A stretch of DNA of 64,000 bases from Chryseosolibacter sp040902445 (GTDB lineage: Bacteria > Bacteroidota > Bacteroidia > Cytophagales > Cyclobacteriaceae): positions 1 to 64,000 of the forward strand of contig JBBDXJ010000297.1 of NCBI GenBank assembly GCA_040902445.1. The letters are read 5' to 3'. Numbering within the stretch: the stretch's first letter is position 1; each line of letters starts with the position of its first letter. Positions 33,862 through 43,091 of the stretch are shown here, piece after piece. Below the pieces are notes generated by a model, which saw only the letters and a list, made by a program, of their open reading frames with translations, was not told the origin of the DNA and ran no database searches. Both the position numbers and the translations under genes were made by a program.

Positions 33862-36651
33862 TCACAACTGACGGATTCGGATGTTCTTCCACCGCATGGT
33901 ATACAATCGCCCATTCTCCATGCCATGCATCTGCAAACCAATAAATCCGCGGGAATGGGTTTTATAAACCTCCTCATTAAAAAGGTCTTCCACCGGATGG
34001 CCATTGACCCAGGTCTGAATGCGCGAACCTTGTGCCACGATCCTTACCTTGTTCCAGCCTTCATTAAATAAGAAATGGTGGCCATTCTTTATTTTTTCTT
34101 CGGATGAAAGCCAGCCGGTACCGAGCGCCTCTCCGTAAATAAGTCCTGTAGTGGGCGTTCCCGGGCGATTATTCCTTTGCAATTCTACCTGGGGACCATT
34201 TACTCGTCCTGCGCGCAGGTCGCGACCCTCTCCTACAGTAACCGGTCTTGCTTTCGACCGGATCTGTATCCCTGAATTTGTAACACTGTCGACCATAACA
34301 TCGAGTTCAAGTTCAAAGTCCGAAAATTCCTGCGTCGTGCATAGAAAGGAATTCGGACTACCTGCTGCGGTTCTTCCGATGATCGCGCCATCCTCAACGG
34401 TATAGGTATGCGATCCATTCAGGTGAACCCAACCGTTCAGGGTAGTTCCATCAAACAGGTCCGACCAGTCATCTCCGGATGTTCTTTTTGGTTGATCCTC
34501 TTCGTCGGGAAGGGCAAAGGCAATGATAGAATCACCGTATTTGGTGGCGTTCTTTCCGCCGCCGCCCGCAGCAATCACCAGATATTGTTTTCCATCGATC
34601 ATGTAAACGCTGGGCGAAGCGTAACCTGCTGCCGGCAATTTATACTCCCATAGAACAGAACCGGAATGACTTTCAAATGCCCGGATCTTTTCATCGGGAG
34701 TCGCTGCAATAAAAACTACTCCCCCGGCGGTAGCGACGGGACCACCAAAATTTTTCGCCCCGGTATGTCGGACACCTTTTGCGACCAGCTCGGGATATTC
34801 ACCCAGTGGTACTTTCCACAATATCGAACCCTTCCGGAGATCGACCGCATTGAGTGTCCCCCATGGCGGTGAAATGGCAGGCGCCCCGAAAGGATCGACA
34901 AAGAATGGTATCTCCACGGAATAACGTAGACGGCTACCGGTTGTATCGCCTTCTGTTATGTTTTCCCTACTTCTCAAAAAAGATACTATCGCATTCAGGT
35001 CCCTGTTGGAGAACTGCGGAAACGCCGGCATGATACCTTTACCCTCATGTAGTATATTTTTGATTTCAGCATCATCCATTTGAATTTCTTTCAGCGCGGG
35101 ATACACGGGAGGATTTCCCTGCCGTTCCAGGCCGTGGCACGAAGTACAATTCTTCCTGTATATCAGTGCTCCAACTTGCGTCGGAGTCGCATCTGTTTTA
35201 TCGATATCGTAAAACATCCGGAGGGTGTTGATCGAGGGAGCCTCATTTGCATTCACAAACATTGCATTGGAGTAGGGATCGAAGGAAGCTCCTCCCCACT
35301 CCACCCCTCCCTGATGGCTGGGCATCGTGATCGTGCCCTGAAGAGAAGGCGGTGTGTAAATAAGACCGGTTTCATATCGTCGGAATTGTTCAATCGCAGA
35401 CGCGCGCGATTCTGGTGTGACATTGGAAAGATCAGCTTCGTTCAGCGACAGTCGCACCAGTGGCGGTGGCTTCAGCGGAAAAGGTTGAGTGGGCCAGGCT
35501 TCCTCACCTGGAATTTTGGAAGGAGGAACGGCAATCTCTTCCACGGAAAATAACGGTTTGCCGGTATCTCTGTCCAGCACAAAAGTGAAACCCATTTTTG
35601 TAAGCTGTACAACGGCATCCCTGGATACATCCCCATCTCTGATCGTTACCAGAATAGGCGCCGGCGGGTTGTCATAATCCCAGATATCATGATGGACAGT
35701 CTGGTAGTGCCACTTTCGATCACCGGTAGTAGCGTCGAGCGCGATCACACAATTTCCAAACAGGTTCGTTCCCTTTCTGAACCCTCCGTAGAAGTCGTTT
35801 GCCGGCGATCCCGTAGCAAAAAACACCCACCCTCTTTTCTCATCCACCGAAAATCCTCCCCATGGATTAGCTCCACCATAAGTTTCTCCTTCGACCCATT
35901 CCCATGTATCGTATCCGAATTCTCCTTTCCGCGGCACCGTGTGGAAGATCCATTTGAATTTACCTGTAACTGCATCATATGCCCGCACATCTCCCGGGGT
36001 TGAATTATATTCCTCCGGCACCCGCGAAGTCACGATCAGAAAATTTCTAAAAACGATGCCGGGAGTAGTGACCTCAATCGAGGCCCTCGCAGAATCCACA
36101 CTTAGGTCATGGCGCAGATCAATAAATCCTCCCCTGCCAAAGGAAGAAATGATCGCCCCAGTCTTCGCATCCAGAGCATATACTTTATTATTTACAAAAT
36201 GAAAAATGCGCTGGCCCTCCGCGCCTTCCCAGTACGTGACACCCCGACTGCGCCCGCGAAAAACTTTTTTGTCCGGCTCGTGTTCTGACGAAACAAACCT
36301 CCATATTTCTTCGCCGGTGACGGCATTCAGAGCAATAGCATCGAGTCGCGGAGTGGTGAAATAGAGCAGGCCTTCAATAACGATAGGGTTTGAATACATA
36401 GAAGGTCCGTTAGGGTCTCCGGTATGATACTCCCAAACCGGTGTGAGCTTATGGACATTCGCAGCATTGATCTGCCCAAGCTCAGCGTATTGATTTGATT
36501 TTTTATCGCCGCGGTAAATAGCCCAGTCGGTATAGTTATCGTATTTATCCGTTTGATCCTGAGAGGTCGCCCGATCAACCGGCCCTTTTCGATCGCACGA
36601 AATTGATAAGGAAAGAGCGATTATATGTAAAACAAGCGTGAATGGTCTCAT
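33862..36651 (-). CDS. Fusion: PQQ-type dehydrogenase, cytochrome c, DUF1080 (3-keto-disaccharide hydrolase) domain
   Basis: A secreted or lipid-anchored 929-residue protein (hydrophobic N-terminus to ISC near 19). Residues about 40-490 and 570-715 form a PQQ-dependent dehydrogenase beta-propeller, with HHDIWDYDNPPAP at about 320-332 as in glucose-type quinoproteins. A c-type cytochrome domain is inserted: CTSCH at 502-506, axial Met in GIMPAFP near 541. Residues about 725-929 form a DUF1080 domain (DLFDGTTLNGW ... NSGIQIRS ... GPQVELQ ... GFIGLQMHG). PQQ dehydrogenases oxidise sugars or alcohols; DUF1080 proteins are reported to hydrolyse 3-keto-glycosides. The stop codon TGA (33862-33864) lies inside a repeat unit. 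The substrate is unknown. Confidence 0.85.
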   Translation of the reverse strand: MRPFTLVLHIIALSLSISCDRKGPVDRATSQDQTDKYDNYTDWAIYRGDKKSNQYAELGQINAANVHKLTPVWEYHTGDPNGPSMYSNPIVIEGLLYFTTPRLDAIALNAVTGEEIWRFVSSEHEPDKKVFRGRSRGVTYWEGAEGQRIFHFVNNKVYALDAKTGAIISSFGRGGFIDLRHDLSVDSARASIEVTTPGIVFRNFLIVTSRVPEEYNSTPGDVRAYDAVTGKFKWIFHTVPRKGEFGYDTWEWVEGETYGGANPWGGFSVDEKRGWVFFATGSPANDFYGGFRKGTNLFGNCVIALDATTGDRKWHYQTVHHDIWDYDNPPAPILVTIRDGDVSRDAVVQLTKMGFTFVLDRDTGKPLFSVEEIAVPPSKIPGEEAWPTQPFPLKPPPLVRLSLNEADLSNVTPESRASAIEQFRRYETGLIYTPPSLQGTITMPSHQGGVEWGGASFDPYSNAMFVNANEAPSINTLRMFYDIDKTDATPTQVGALIYRKNCTSCHGLERQGNPPVYPALKEIQMDDAEIKNILHEGKGIMPAFPQFSNRDLNAIVSFLRSRENITEGDTTGSRLRYSVEIPFFVDPFGAPAISPPWGTLNAVDLRKGSILWKVPLGEYPELVAKGVRHTGAKNFGGPVATAGGVVFIAATPDEKIRAFESHSGSVLWEYKLPAAGYASPSVYMIDGKQYLVIAAGGGGKNATKYGDSIIAFALPDEEDQPKRTSGDDWSDLFDGTTLNGWVHLNGSHTYTVEDGAIIGRTAAGSPNSFLCTTQEFSDFELELDVMVDSVTNSGIQIRSKARPVTVGEGRDLRAGRVNGPQVELQRNNRPGTPTTGLIYGEALGTGWLSSEEKIKNGHHFLFNEGWNKVRIVAQGSRIQTWVNGHPVEDLFNEEVYKTHSRGFIGLQMHGMENGRLYTMRWKNIRIRQL

Positions 36652-36680
36652 GCAAAAGAATGTGTTGATGTGTCGGATGT

Positions 36681-36718
36681 TACTTACAACTTATCACTTA
36701 ACTTACAACTTATTCACA
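36681..36718. repeat. CTTACAA heptamer array spanning a stop codon
   Basis: Units CTTACAA, CTTATCA, CTTAA, CTTACAA, CTTATTCAC lie between the DUF6807 gene and the quinoprotein gene. The DUF6807 stop codon TAA is part of the array (read GAATAAGTTG on the - strand). Confidence 0.65.
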
Positions 36719-37738
36719 CACGAATTCCTTCCAGATACGGTTCACTTCCGCAGGATTATGATCGCCGGTGTAAACAATTACTCTGAAGCGAAAGATTTCC
36801 GCCTTGCCCTGGGCTAAGCTCCAATCGCCGAGAATCTGACGGGAAGGCCCAACCCCCAACTCGTTATCTACTCGCCAGGGCGTGGGAAATACTTCGTTAT
36901 CAGGATGATCAAGGATGGCGATATGAGCAAGATCATTCCGGCCGTTGACCTGCAGACCAATGTCATTCCAGATGGCGCGTTGTCCTTCAGCCATGCCGTT
37001 GCGCTGTCCCGCGGCATTGACTACTTCACCCACCATCCCCTGTCGCCATGGCATACGCACAAATAAACCTCCGACATAAAATTTCCCCATCGTCAGATCA
37101 ATTTTTGCCTTCCCTGTCCATTCCAGGTTCAAAAGATATTTGCCTTCGCGTTCCTCAAAAGTCCATGTTTGAGTTTCATCAAGTATGGCACCGCCGTTTT
37201 CATCCAGAAGCTGATAAACGGTTCGCCATTTAACCCGGGGACCATTTGCATCCAGCACATCCGCGGAGATCCGGCGCCAGTGTTCCTCCCTCCAGTTCAT
37301 AAAAAAATCGCGGCCATTTACCTGTTTCAATCCCCAGTAAAGTCCGGTTTGATGCTTGTGATGCGCCGGACTGTACTCCGTCAATTGACCTTTCCCGTCC
37401 GGAGCAACAACCGGATGGATATACGGCCGGATACCAGCCCTGGCATTTTGCGTTAGTACCAATGTTTTACCATTGGCGCGTAATACGGATATTGTACCCT
37501 CAGTCTTATTGTGGTCAACGGTAAAAAGAGAAACAGCTTGCCCTTTTTGTTTATCGGAAGAAATACAGCCGGCAAATAGAACTATGAATAAAAAGCATGA
37601 AATCAAGGTCACCAATGAAAAGTATGGTCGGCTATAATATATTCCAAATGCATTTTCGATCTTCTTCCGGAGCTTGGTTACCAGAAAGGTATCTTTTGAA
37701 TAATGTCCCATCAGAAGGGTGAAGAGTTCTTTCAGCAT
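36710..37738 (-). CDS. DUF6807 (PmoA-family-like) lipoprotein
   Basis: The protein has the conserved pattern of DUF6807 proteins, sometimes called PmoA-family: RPYIHPVVAPDGKGQLTEYSP, HHKHQTGLYWG, LNLEWTGKA, GGLFVRMPW, HIAILDHPDN and WRVDNELGVGPS. Despite the name, it is not a methane monooxygenase subunit. A lipobox FAGC occurs at residue 58, preceded by a 37-residue basic stretch, so the annotated ATG at 37738 gives an unusually long n-region and the true start may be later (no ATG between residues 10 and 58). It lies 58 bases upstream of the quinoprotein fusion on the same strand, probably in one operon. Confidence 0.78.
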   Translation of the reverse strand: MLKELFTLLMGHYSKDTFLVTKLRKKIENAFGIYYSRPYFSLVTLISCFLFIVLFAGCISSDKQKGQAVSLFTVDHNKTEGTISVLRANGKTLVLTQNARAGIRPYIHPVVAPDGKGQLTEYSPAHHKHQTGLYWGLKQVNGRDFFMNWREEHWRRISADVLDANGPRVKWRTVYQLLDENGGAILDETQTWTFEEREGKYLLNLEWTGKAKIDLTMGKFYVGGLFVRMPWRQGMVGEVVNAAGQRNGMAEGQRAIWNDIGLQVNGRNDLAHIAILDHPDNEVFPTPWRVDNELGVGPSRQILGDWSLAQGKAEIFRFRVIVYTGDHNPAEVNRIWKEFVCE

Positions 37739-37872
37739 GGAGTAGTTTTAGCAAAGAAACACGCCCGGATACGGACTTTCCTGTCCACCAATGACCACAA
37801 AAATAGCCTGGTCACAGGCTAAATTACCAAAATAATGGCCTTAGTGGCAAAATTCATGGTGACGTGGGAAGA

Positions 37873-38607
37873 TCAATCCTCAACAATGTTTGCCTTTCCG
37901 AAAACAAGCCGACGGTTGATATGGGCGCCACCGTCGACGTAAATTTTCGGTTCACCGAATGCATCGATACGGACTTCTTCAGTTGAATTTATTTTTAATG
38001 ATCCTTCGCCGAATATACTTGTGACAATATAATCGCTTCGCATCTCCTGGGTATCAATTTTATTTTCGCCGTACAGCATATATTTCTGTTCAATCGTTCT
38101 GCCATGCTTAATATGCAGACGATTTTCTCCATACAGTTTTGCCTTGAAATAGCCGGTTTTCAGAGAAGCAAGAGTAATTTCATTTTCACCATAAGCGCGC
38201 AATGTGAAATGTTCTGAATCAATAACGTCATTGCAGGTGAGTTCCTGTTCGCCTCTGATCTCGAGCATTTCCAATTCCTTATAGGTTACATAGGCTGTGA
38301 CGGATGCACCCTCGTACATGCCTTCTCTTCGTCCGTAACGGTTTTCGCGAGGTTTCATTCGTTCGATTTTTTGTGCTTTGTCCAGATAGATCCTTAATGT
38401 CCTTCTGTTAGCATCAATGTTGATCCTGTTCTCACTCACATTGTGATATACGAGCCGGATCGATTCAACGTCACCTTTTGTAAGGATTACATTTATGCGC
38501 GGAGAAGCGACGATCCGCGTGAAATGTTTGAGATTCTTTTCGATTTCCTGGCTGTGGGCCAGTATCACAATGAAGCTAAGGGCGAAAATCAGGGTAAGTT
38601 TTTTCAT
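37873..38607 (-). CDS. Secreted DUF2807 (head-GIN) protein
   Basis: A 244-residue exported protein (signal peptide ending near AHSQ) with a beta-helix of repeated GE(N/Q) turns (YGENEI, YGENRL, YGENKI, FGEGSL, FGEPKI), typical of DUF2807 auto-adhesin domains. Probably cell-surface or periplasmic. Function is unknown. The upstream region holds a decayed permease fragment and repeats. Confidence 0.82.
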   Translation of the reverse strand: MKKLTLIFALSFIVILAHSQEIEKNLKHFTRIVASPRINVILTKGDVESIRLVYHNVSENRINIDANRRTLRIYLDKAQKIERMKPRENRYGRREGMYEGASVTAYVTYKELEMLEIRGEQELTCNDVIDSEHFTLRAYGENEITLASLKTGYFKAKLYGENRLHIKHGRTIEQKYMLYGENKIDTQEMRSDYIVTSIFGEGSLKINSTEEVRIDAFGEPKIYVDGGAHINRRLVFGKANIVED

Positions 38608-38660
38608 TCAGTTATGCTTTTTGATAGACTGATGTAAGACAACAAAGGTTGCACTTACCC

Positions 38661-38762
38661 CTACTCATTTCGCAAAGAATCAACCGGATTTCCGGATGCT
38701 GCCTTAAAAGCCCTGAAACTGATGGAAAAAAAGGCTATTAAGAACGTTACGGCGCCCGCTGA
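38661..38762 (-). pseudogene. 3' fragment of an FtsX/MacB-type permease
   Basis: Thirty-three codons on the - strand ending at TAG (38661-38663) translate to a hydrophobic helix then FRAFKAASGNPVDSLRNE, the conserved C-terminus of large FtsX-type permeases (compare the intact end ...VAMSNPSETLRSE of the 40459-42897 gene). No ATPase, core or earlier helix remains. A repeat block begins directly at its broken 5' edge. Confidence 0.75.
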
Positions 38763-38910
38763 AGTGCCTGCCCATCCGAAGTGTCTCACGTAGGCGGGCC
38801 TCACGCAGTCGGGTCTTAGTGACTAATAAATCAAGTTCCATCACTTGTTCAGCAATGCCGACAAATATAGAAACTTAGTGGCTATGTGCCTTAGTCGCTA
38901 AAAAAAAAGA
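38763..38910. repeat. Intergenic repeats with hairpin module
   Basis: The module GCCCATCCGAAGTGTCTCAC ... AGGCGGGCCT lies at 38770-38801, followed by CTTAGTGGC and CCTTAGTCGCTAAA units up to about 38908, in sense direction 70-100 bases before the next start codon. The same module and units occur upstream of moaC and of the phosphoesterase. Confidence 0.7.
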
Positions 38911-38977
38911 TGTATTGCTGTATGGAATCCCCGGGGCTCCCGCATCCTGGTCATATCAATATCAAACAAACAATTTT

Positions 38978-40291
38978 ATGAAGACCTGGAGATTACCTGG
39001 TATGATGGTGCTGGTCATGACTAGTATCATCTTGTTATTAGCTTTTACTTTTCGCAGGGCGGACCCTGTAAAAAAGAGAGTTCCGTTTGCACCACCGAAG
39101 GGTTGTGTGTTCCGCACCATTATGGGTGAAGAGGCGTCAGTCAATCACTTCATTCACAAAACCCCGGAGAACGTACAGCGCGCAGTCGACCACGGATTGT
39201 CCTGGATCATAGAAGCGCAGCAAGCCAATGGTGGCTGGGGTGCAGGAAGTCATCATCGTCAGGATATAACAAATCCTCATGCGGTTGAAACGGATCCTGC
39301 AACGACATCAATGGTAGCCATGGCAATGCTGAGAAGCGGCACCACACTATCAAAGGGAAACTACACACAAAACCTCCGGAAAGCATTAAAACATTTGTTA
39401 AACGTCGTTGAAACATCTGCTCCGGGAAGCCTTAATATCACCGAACAAACCGGTACGCAGATCCAAACAAAGCTTGGAAGCAATATTGACGTAATCCTCA
39501 CCTCACAGTTTCTTTCTAATATCCAACCTTATGTAAGCCACGATCCGGATCTGACAGCACGGGTAAAAAAATGCCAGGAGATCTGTGTCCAGAAAATACA
39601 ACGCGCGCAAGACGGCAATGGAAGCATCGCAGGATCGGGCTGGGCCGGTGTGCTGCAATCATCCTTTGCAACAAACGCCCTCGAAGCTGCGGAAGCAAAC
39701 GGAGCAGATGTAGATAAAAAAGCCCTCGACAAGGCCAGGAAGTTTCAGAAGGACAATTACAATGCAAAAACCGGTGATGTTAAAACCGACCTTGGCGCAG
39801 GTATCGTATTGTATTCCGTAACCGGTTCCGTTCGCGCAAGCGCAAAGCAAGCGCGGAAAGTAGAAGAAGAAATGGTGAAAGCAAGAAAAGAAGGAAAACT
39901 TTCACAGAGCGCGGCACCATCCGCTGAAAACCTACAGAAGATAGGTTTCGAAAAAGACGATGCTCTCCAATACGCAACCGCTTATGAAGTTTATCAATCA
40001 GCAAAAGTAGAGGCACAACGCGAAGATGTGATGAGCGGATTTGGGAATAACGGGGGTGAAGAATTTCTGAGCTATTTGCAAACCGGTGAGAGCATGATCA
40101 TCAACAAAGATGAAAGCTGGCAAAACTGGTACAACAATATGAGCGGACGCTTATTGAAAATTCAAAACGATGACGGAAGCTGGCAAGGACATCACTGTAT
40201 TACCAGTCCGGTGTTCTGTACGGCGACGTGCCTGCTGATTCTGGCCGTAAACAATGATGTTGAAAACTTAATAGAGATGGGAGGCAAGTGA
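38978..40291 (+). CDS. Membrane-anchored protein with terpene-cyclase-like alpha-toroid repeats
   Basis: Starting at ATG 38978 gives 437 residues: one N-terminal membrane helix (about 8-25), then a toroid of QW-like repeats (GLSWIIEAQQANGGWGAG near 67-84; GRLLKIQNDDGSWQGHHC near the end), as in prenyltransferase/squalene-cyclase-repeat proteins. The Asp motif of squalene-hopene cyclases is not evident. Its function is unknown; the fold also occurs in enzymes unrelated to terpenes. An FtsX-type permease follows 167 bases downstream. Confidence 0.7.
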   Translation: MKTWRLPGMMVLVMTSIILLLAFTFRRADPVKKRVPFAPPKGCVFRTIMGEEASVNHFIHKTPENVQRAVDHGLSWIIEAQQANGGWGAGSHHRQDITNPHAVETDPATTSMVAMAMLRSGTTLSKGNYTQNLRKALKHLLNVVETSAPGSLNITEQTGTQIQTKLGSNIDVILTSQFLSNIQPYVSHDPDLTARVKKCQEICVQKIQRAQDGNGSIAGSGWAGVLQSSFATNALEAAEANGADVDKKALDKARKFQKDNYNAKTGDVKTDLGAGIVLYSVTGSVRASAKQARKVEEEMVKARKEGKLSQSAAPSAENLQKIGFEKDDALQYATAYEVYQSAKVEAQREDVMSGFGNNGGEEFLSYLQTGESMIINKDESWQNWYNNMSGRLLKIQNDDGSWQGHHCITSPVFCTATCLLILAVNNDVENLIEMGGK

Positions 40292-40458
40292 GTGTTAAAT
40301 CTCCCCGAACGTACGATTTTGAACATACGTCGCTCATATTTGAACATTGAGTCCAAAAATGACCTCGCTTTTATGCGTAAAACGACGTTTTGAAAAAAAG
40401 CACAGTAATTGCGTTACAATGACCCTCCGACGGAGTTAACACTGGAAGAACCCTGCTT

Positions 40459-42897
40459 ATGATAAAAAATTATCTCAAAGTAGCCTTGCGCTCAATCTTC
40501 AGAAACAAGCTTACCGCTTTCATCAACATTGCCGGGCTTGCTCTGGCTATGGCGTGTTGCCTCCTCATCGTATTGTTTATAAAGGATGAGTGGTCGTATG
40601 ACCGCCATCACAGCAAAGCCGATCGCATCTACAGGATCACCCGAAACTTCCTTTCACCCGACGGGTCGGTGAACCTGCACCTGGGGCACGTTGCGCCTCC
40701 GTTCGGACCATTGTTAAAAAATGATTTTCCGGATTTTGAAGAAGTTGTCAGGACATTGCAAAACAGGATCCTGGTTTCCTACCAGGAGAACGGAGAAGAG
40801 AAAAAACTCTTTAATGAAAACAATGCATTTTTTTCCGAGCCTGAAATTTTCAAAGTATTTGACATCCCTGTAATCAAGGGGAACCCTGAAAAAGGTTTGT
40901 CAGACCCGTTTCAGATGATGTTATCGGAAAAGACAGCTAAGAAATATTTCGGTGATCAGGATGCAGTTGGGAAATCCCTTCGTGTGGGAAACCAGTACGA
41001 TGTAGTGGTAAGCGGAGTATTCAGGGATTTTCCAGCCCAATCTCACTGGCATCCGGAAATATTCATTGCTTTTTCAACCCTGAATGACAGCACCATCTAC
41101 GGCAAAAGAAATCTTGAAACCAGGTGGGGAAATAATGCATTCCCTACTTATATTCTTGTTAAAGAACCTTTCGATGTTAAAAAAACAGAAATGCAGTTTC
41201 CGGCGTTTCTGAATAAACACATGGGACCAGCGATGGGGGAAACCGAGACCATGCCGTCCACGTGGACAACTTTATTTTTGCAAAAGCTCACTGACATCCA
41301 CCTCCACTCCCACCTGGATTCAGAGATAGAATCCAATGGAAACATCAACAATGTCTACATGATGGCCGTGATCGGTTTGTTCATCATCCTGATCGCGTGC
41401 TTTAATTTTGTGAACTTATCTACAGCCAGAGCCACAAAACGGGCGAAAGAAGTAGGATTGCGAAAAGTTGTCGGCGCTTACAAAAGCCAGCTGATCAACC
41501 AATTCTTAAGCGAATCAATTTTAATTTCGTTCTTTGCTCTCGTTCTGTCTATCGGCCTGACCACAGTAGCCATAGGGTGGCTCAATGAATTTACCGGCAA
41601 AACCCTGCCTTGGGATTTCTGGAAGGACGGCGCTTTGTTTCTTCTACTACTACTATTTGCTCTGGCAGTAGGCATCATAGCAGGATTATATCCCGCATTT
41701 GTTATCTCGTCATTTAAACCCGTTACAATATTAAAAGGTCAGCAGGGGTCCGGAAAAAAAGGAAAGGCAGGATTAAGAAAAGTGCTGGTCGTGACACAAT
41801 TCTCCATCAGCATTATTCTGATCATCGCTACGCTGATCACCTTTCAGCAACTCCAATACATGAACAGCCGGGACCTTGGATACAACAAAGACCGGGTGGT
41901 GACACTGCGCAACTTTGCTGAACTTAATTCATCCTATGATGCATTTTACAATGAGTTGTTAAAACAAACCTCTATCCGCAATGCAAGCCGCTCCAGTCGT
42001 ATACCAACTGCAAGGCTACTAGACTCGCAGGGTTCGGCACAGGTCCAAAAAGGTGACTCACTGGCCAATACCGATGTGGTGCTCAAAAACATTCGCATCG
42101 ATCATGAATTCTTCGATACCTATCAGATCCCGCTTGTTGCAGGCAGAAATTTCTCCAAAGACATTAAAAGCGATGACTCGGTTGCATTTGTTCTCAATGA
42201 GTCCGCTGTAGCCATGATCGGTATGACGCCGGAAGAGATCCTCACCGGGGATTTTCAATACGGCGGTGTGAAAGGCCGGGTGATTGGCGTTGTCAGGGAT
42301 TTTCATTTTGAATCACTGCATGAACCCATTGTGCCGCTGGTTTTTCACCCTGCGCGCTTTTACGGCAATATTTCAGTTCAGGTGGCAGGTAATGAAATCC
42401 AGGAAGCCCTGGCTCACATTGAAAAGTTGTGGAAAGAATTTATTCCTCACAGGCCTTTTGAATATAGTTTTCTCAGCATGCAGTATGAACAGCTGTATGA
42501 AGCGGAGAAAAAACAGGGACAGCTATTCATTACATTCTCCGGATTAGCAATTTTCATCGCAAGCCTGGGTTTGTTTGGTCTCGCCACCTTTAACACGCTT
42601 CAGCGGATAAAAGAAATCGGCATCCGCAAAGTACTAGGGGCCTCCGTTGGAAACATTGTTCAACTGTTATCCAAAGAGATGATCATACTGATCCTGGTTG
42701 CAAATCTGATCGCGTGGCCTGTTGCATGGTATTTTACGGATCAATGGCTGAATACCTTTGCTTACCGGATTGAAAGTAATTTCCTGTTGTATATCTTGTC
42801 CGGCGCAGCAGCGATCATCATAGCCCTTATTACCGTCAGCACGCAAACAATAAAAGTGGCGATGTCTAATCCATCGGAAACGTTGCGAAGTGAATAA
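40459..42897 (+). CDS. Large FtsX/MacB-type ABC permease, Bacteroidota family
   Basis: An 812-residue permease with the characteristic start MIKNYLKVALRSIFRNKL, two periplasmic MacB_PCD-type domains and two sets of four FtsX helices (GLRKVVGAYKSQL after the first set, EIGIRKVLGASVGNIV after the second). Family members act with an ATPase in exporting or regulating envelope processes; none is adjacent. It is complete and is followed by a terminator. Confidence 0.9.
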   Translation: MIKNYLKVALRSIFRNKLTAFINIAGLALAMACCLLIVLFIKDEWSYDRHHSKADRIYRITRNFLSPDGSVNLHLGHVAPPFGPLLKNDFPDFEEVVRTLQNRILVSYQENGEEKKLFNENNAFFSEPEIFKVFDIPVIKGNPEKGLSDPFQMMLSEKTAKKYFGDQDAVGKSLRVGNQYDVVVSGVFRDFPAQSHWHPEIFIAFSTLNDSTIYGKRNLETRWGNNAFPTYILVKEPFDVKKTEMQFPAFLNKHMGPAMGETETMPSTWTTLFLQKLTDIHLHSHLDSEIESNGNINNVYMMAVIGLFIILIACFNFVNLSTARATKRAKEVGLRKVVGAYKSQLINQFLSESILISFFALVLSIGLTTVAIGWLNEFTGKTLPWDFWKDGALFLLLLLFALAVGIIAGLYPAFVISSFKPVTILKGQQGSGKKGKAGLRKVLVVTQFSISIILIIATLITFQQLQYMNSRDLGYNKDRVVTLRNFAELNSSYDAFYNELLKQTSIRNASRSSRIPTARLLDSQGSAQVQKGDSLANTDVVLKNIRIDHEFFDTYQIPLVAGRNFSKDIKSDDSVAFVLNESAVAMIGMTPEEILTGDFQYGGVKGRVIGVVRDFHFESLHEPIVPLVFHPARFYGNISVQVAGNEIQEALAHIEKLWKEFIPHRPFEYSFLSMQYEQLYEAEKKQGQLFITFSGLAIFIASLGLFGLATFNTLQRIKEIGIRKVLGASVGNIVQLLSKEMIILILVANLIAWPVAWYFTDQWLNTFAYRIESNFLLYILSGAAAIIIALITVSTQTIKVAMSNPSETLRSE

Positions 42898-42900
42898 AAA

Positions 42901-42924
42901 AAACCTGCTCGTTAGGGCAGGTTT
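42901..42924 (+). terminator. Rho-independent terminator
   Basis: An 8-bp stem (AAACCTGC/GCAGGTTT) with an 8-base loop, preceded by A-rich sequence and followed by T; it lies 4 bases after the permease stop. Confidence 0.8.
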
Positions 42925-42944
42925 TGAATCGCCTGAGTAACAAA

Positions 42945-43037
42945 CTATAAAATGCGGGCTATAAAGAAGATTGACGCTATCAAACTAGCGAGCATTATTA
43001 ATAAGCCCAGTGCTCTATTTTTATTTATCTGGTCCAT
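42945..43037 (-). CDS. Small membrane protein, 30 residues
   Basis: A 30-codon frame (MDQINKNRALG then a hydrophobic helix ending FFIARIL) consisting of a short polar head and one transmembrane helix. The frame is complete, with ATG and stop, and lies between a terminator and the next - strand gene. It is too short for most gene callers. The codon pattern and hydrophobic helix favour a real microprotein over a chance frame, but no homologue can be checked here. Confidence 0.45.
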   Translation of the reverse strand: MDQINKNRALGLLIMLASLIASIFFIARIL

Positions 43038-43091
43038 AATTAACTAACAATTACGCGAATTGTTTGGTTTCTATAGACCAGGACAAAGAAT

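Noticed and set aside
36710..37738. Methane monooxygenase subunit PmoA
   Set aside because: The family label PmoA is historical; the sequence is a soluble-type DUF6807 lipoprotein without the membrane helices of particulate methane monooxygenase.
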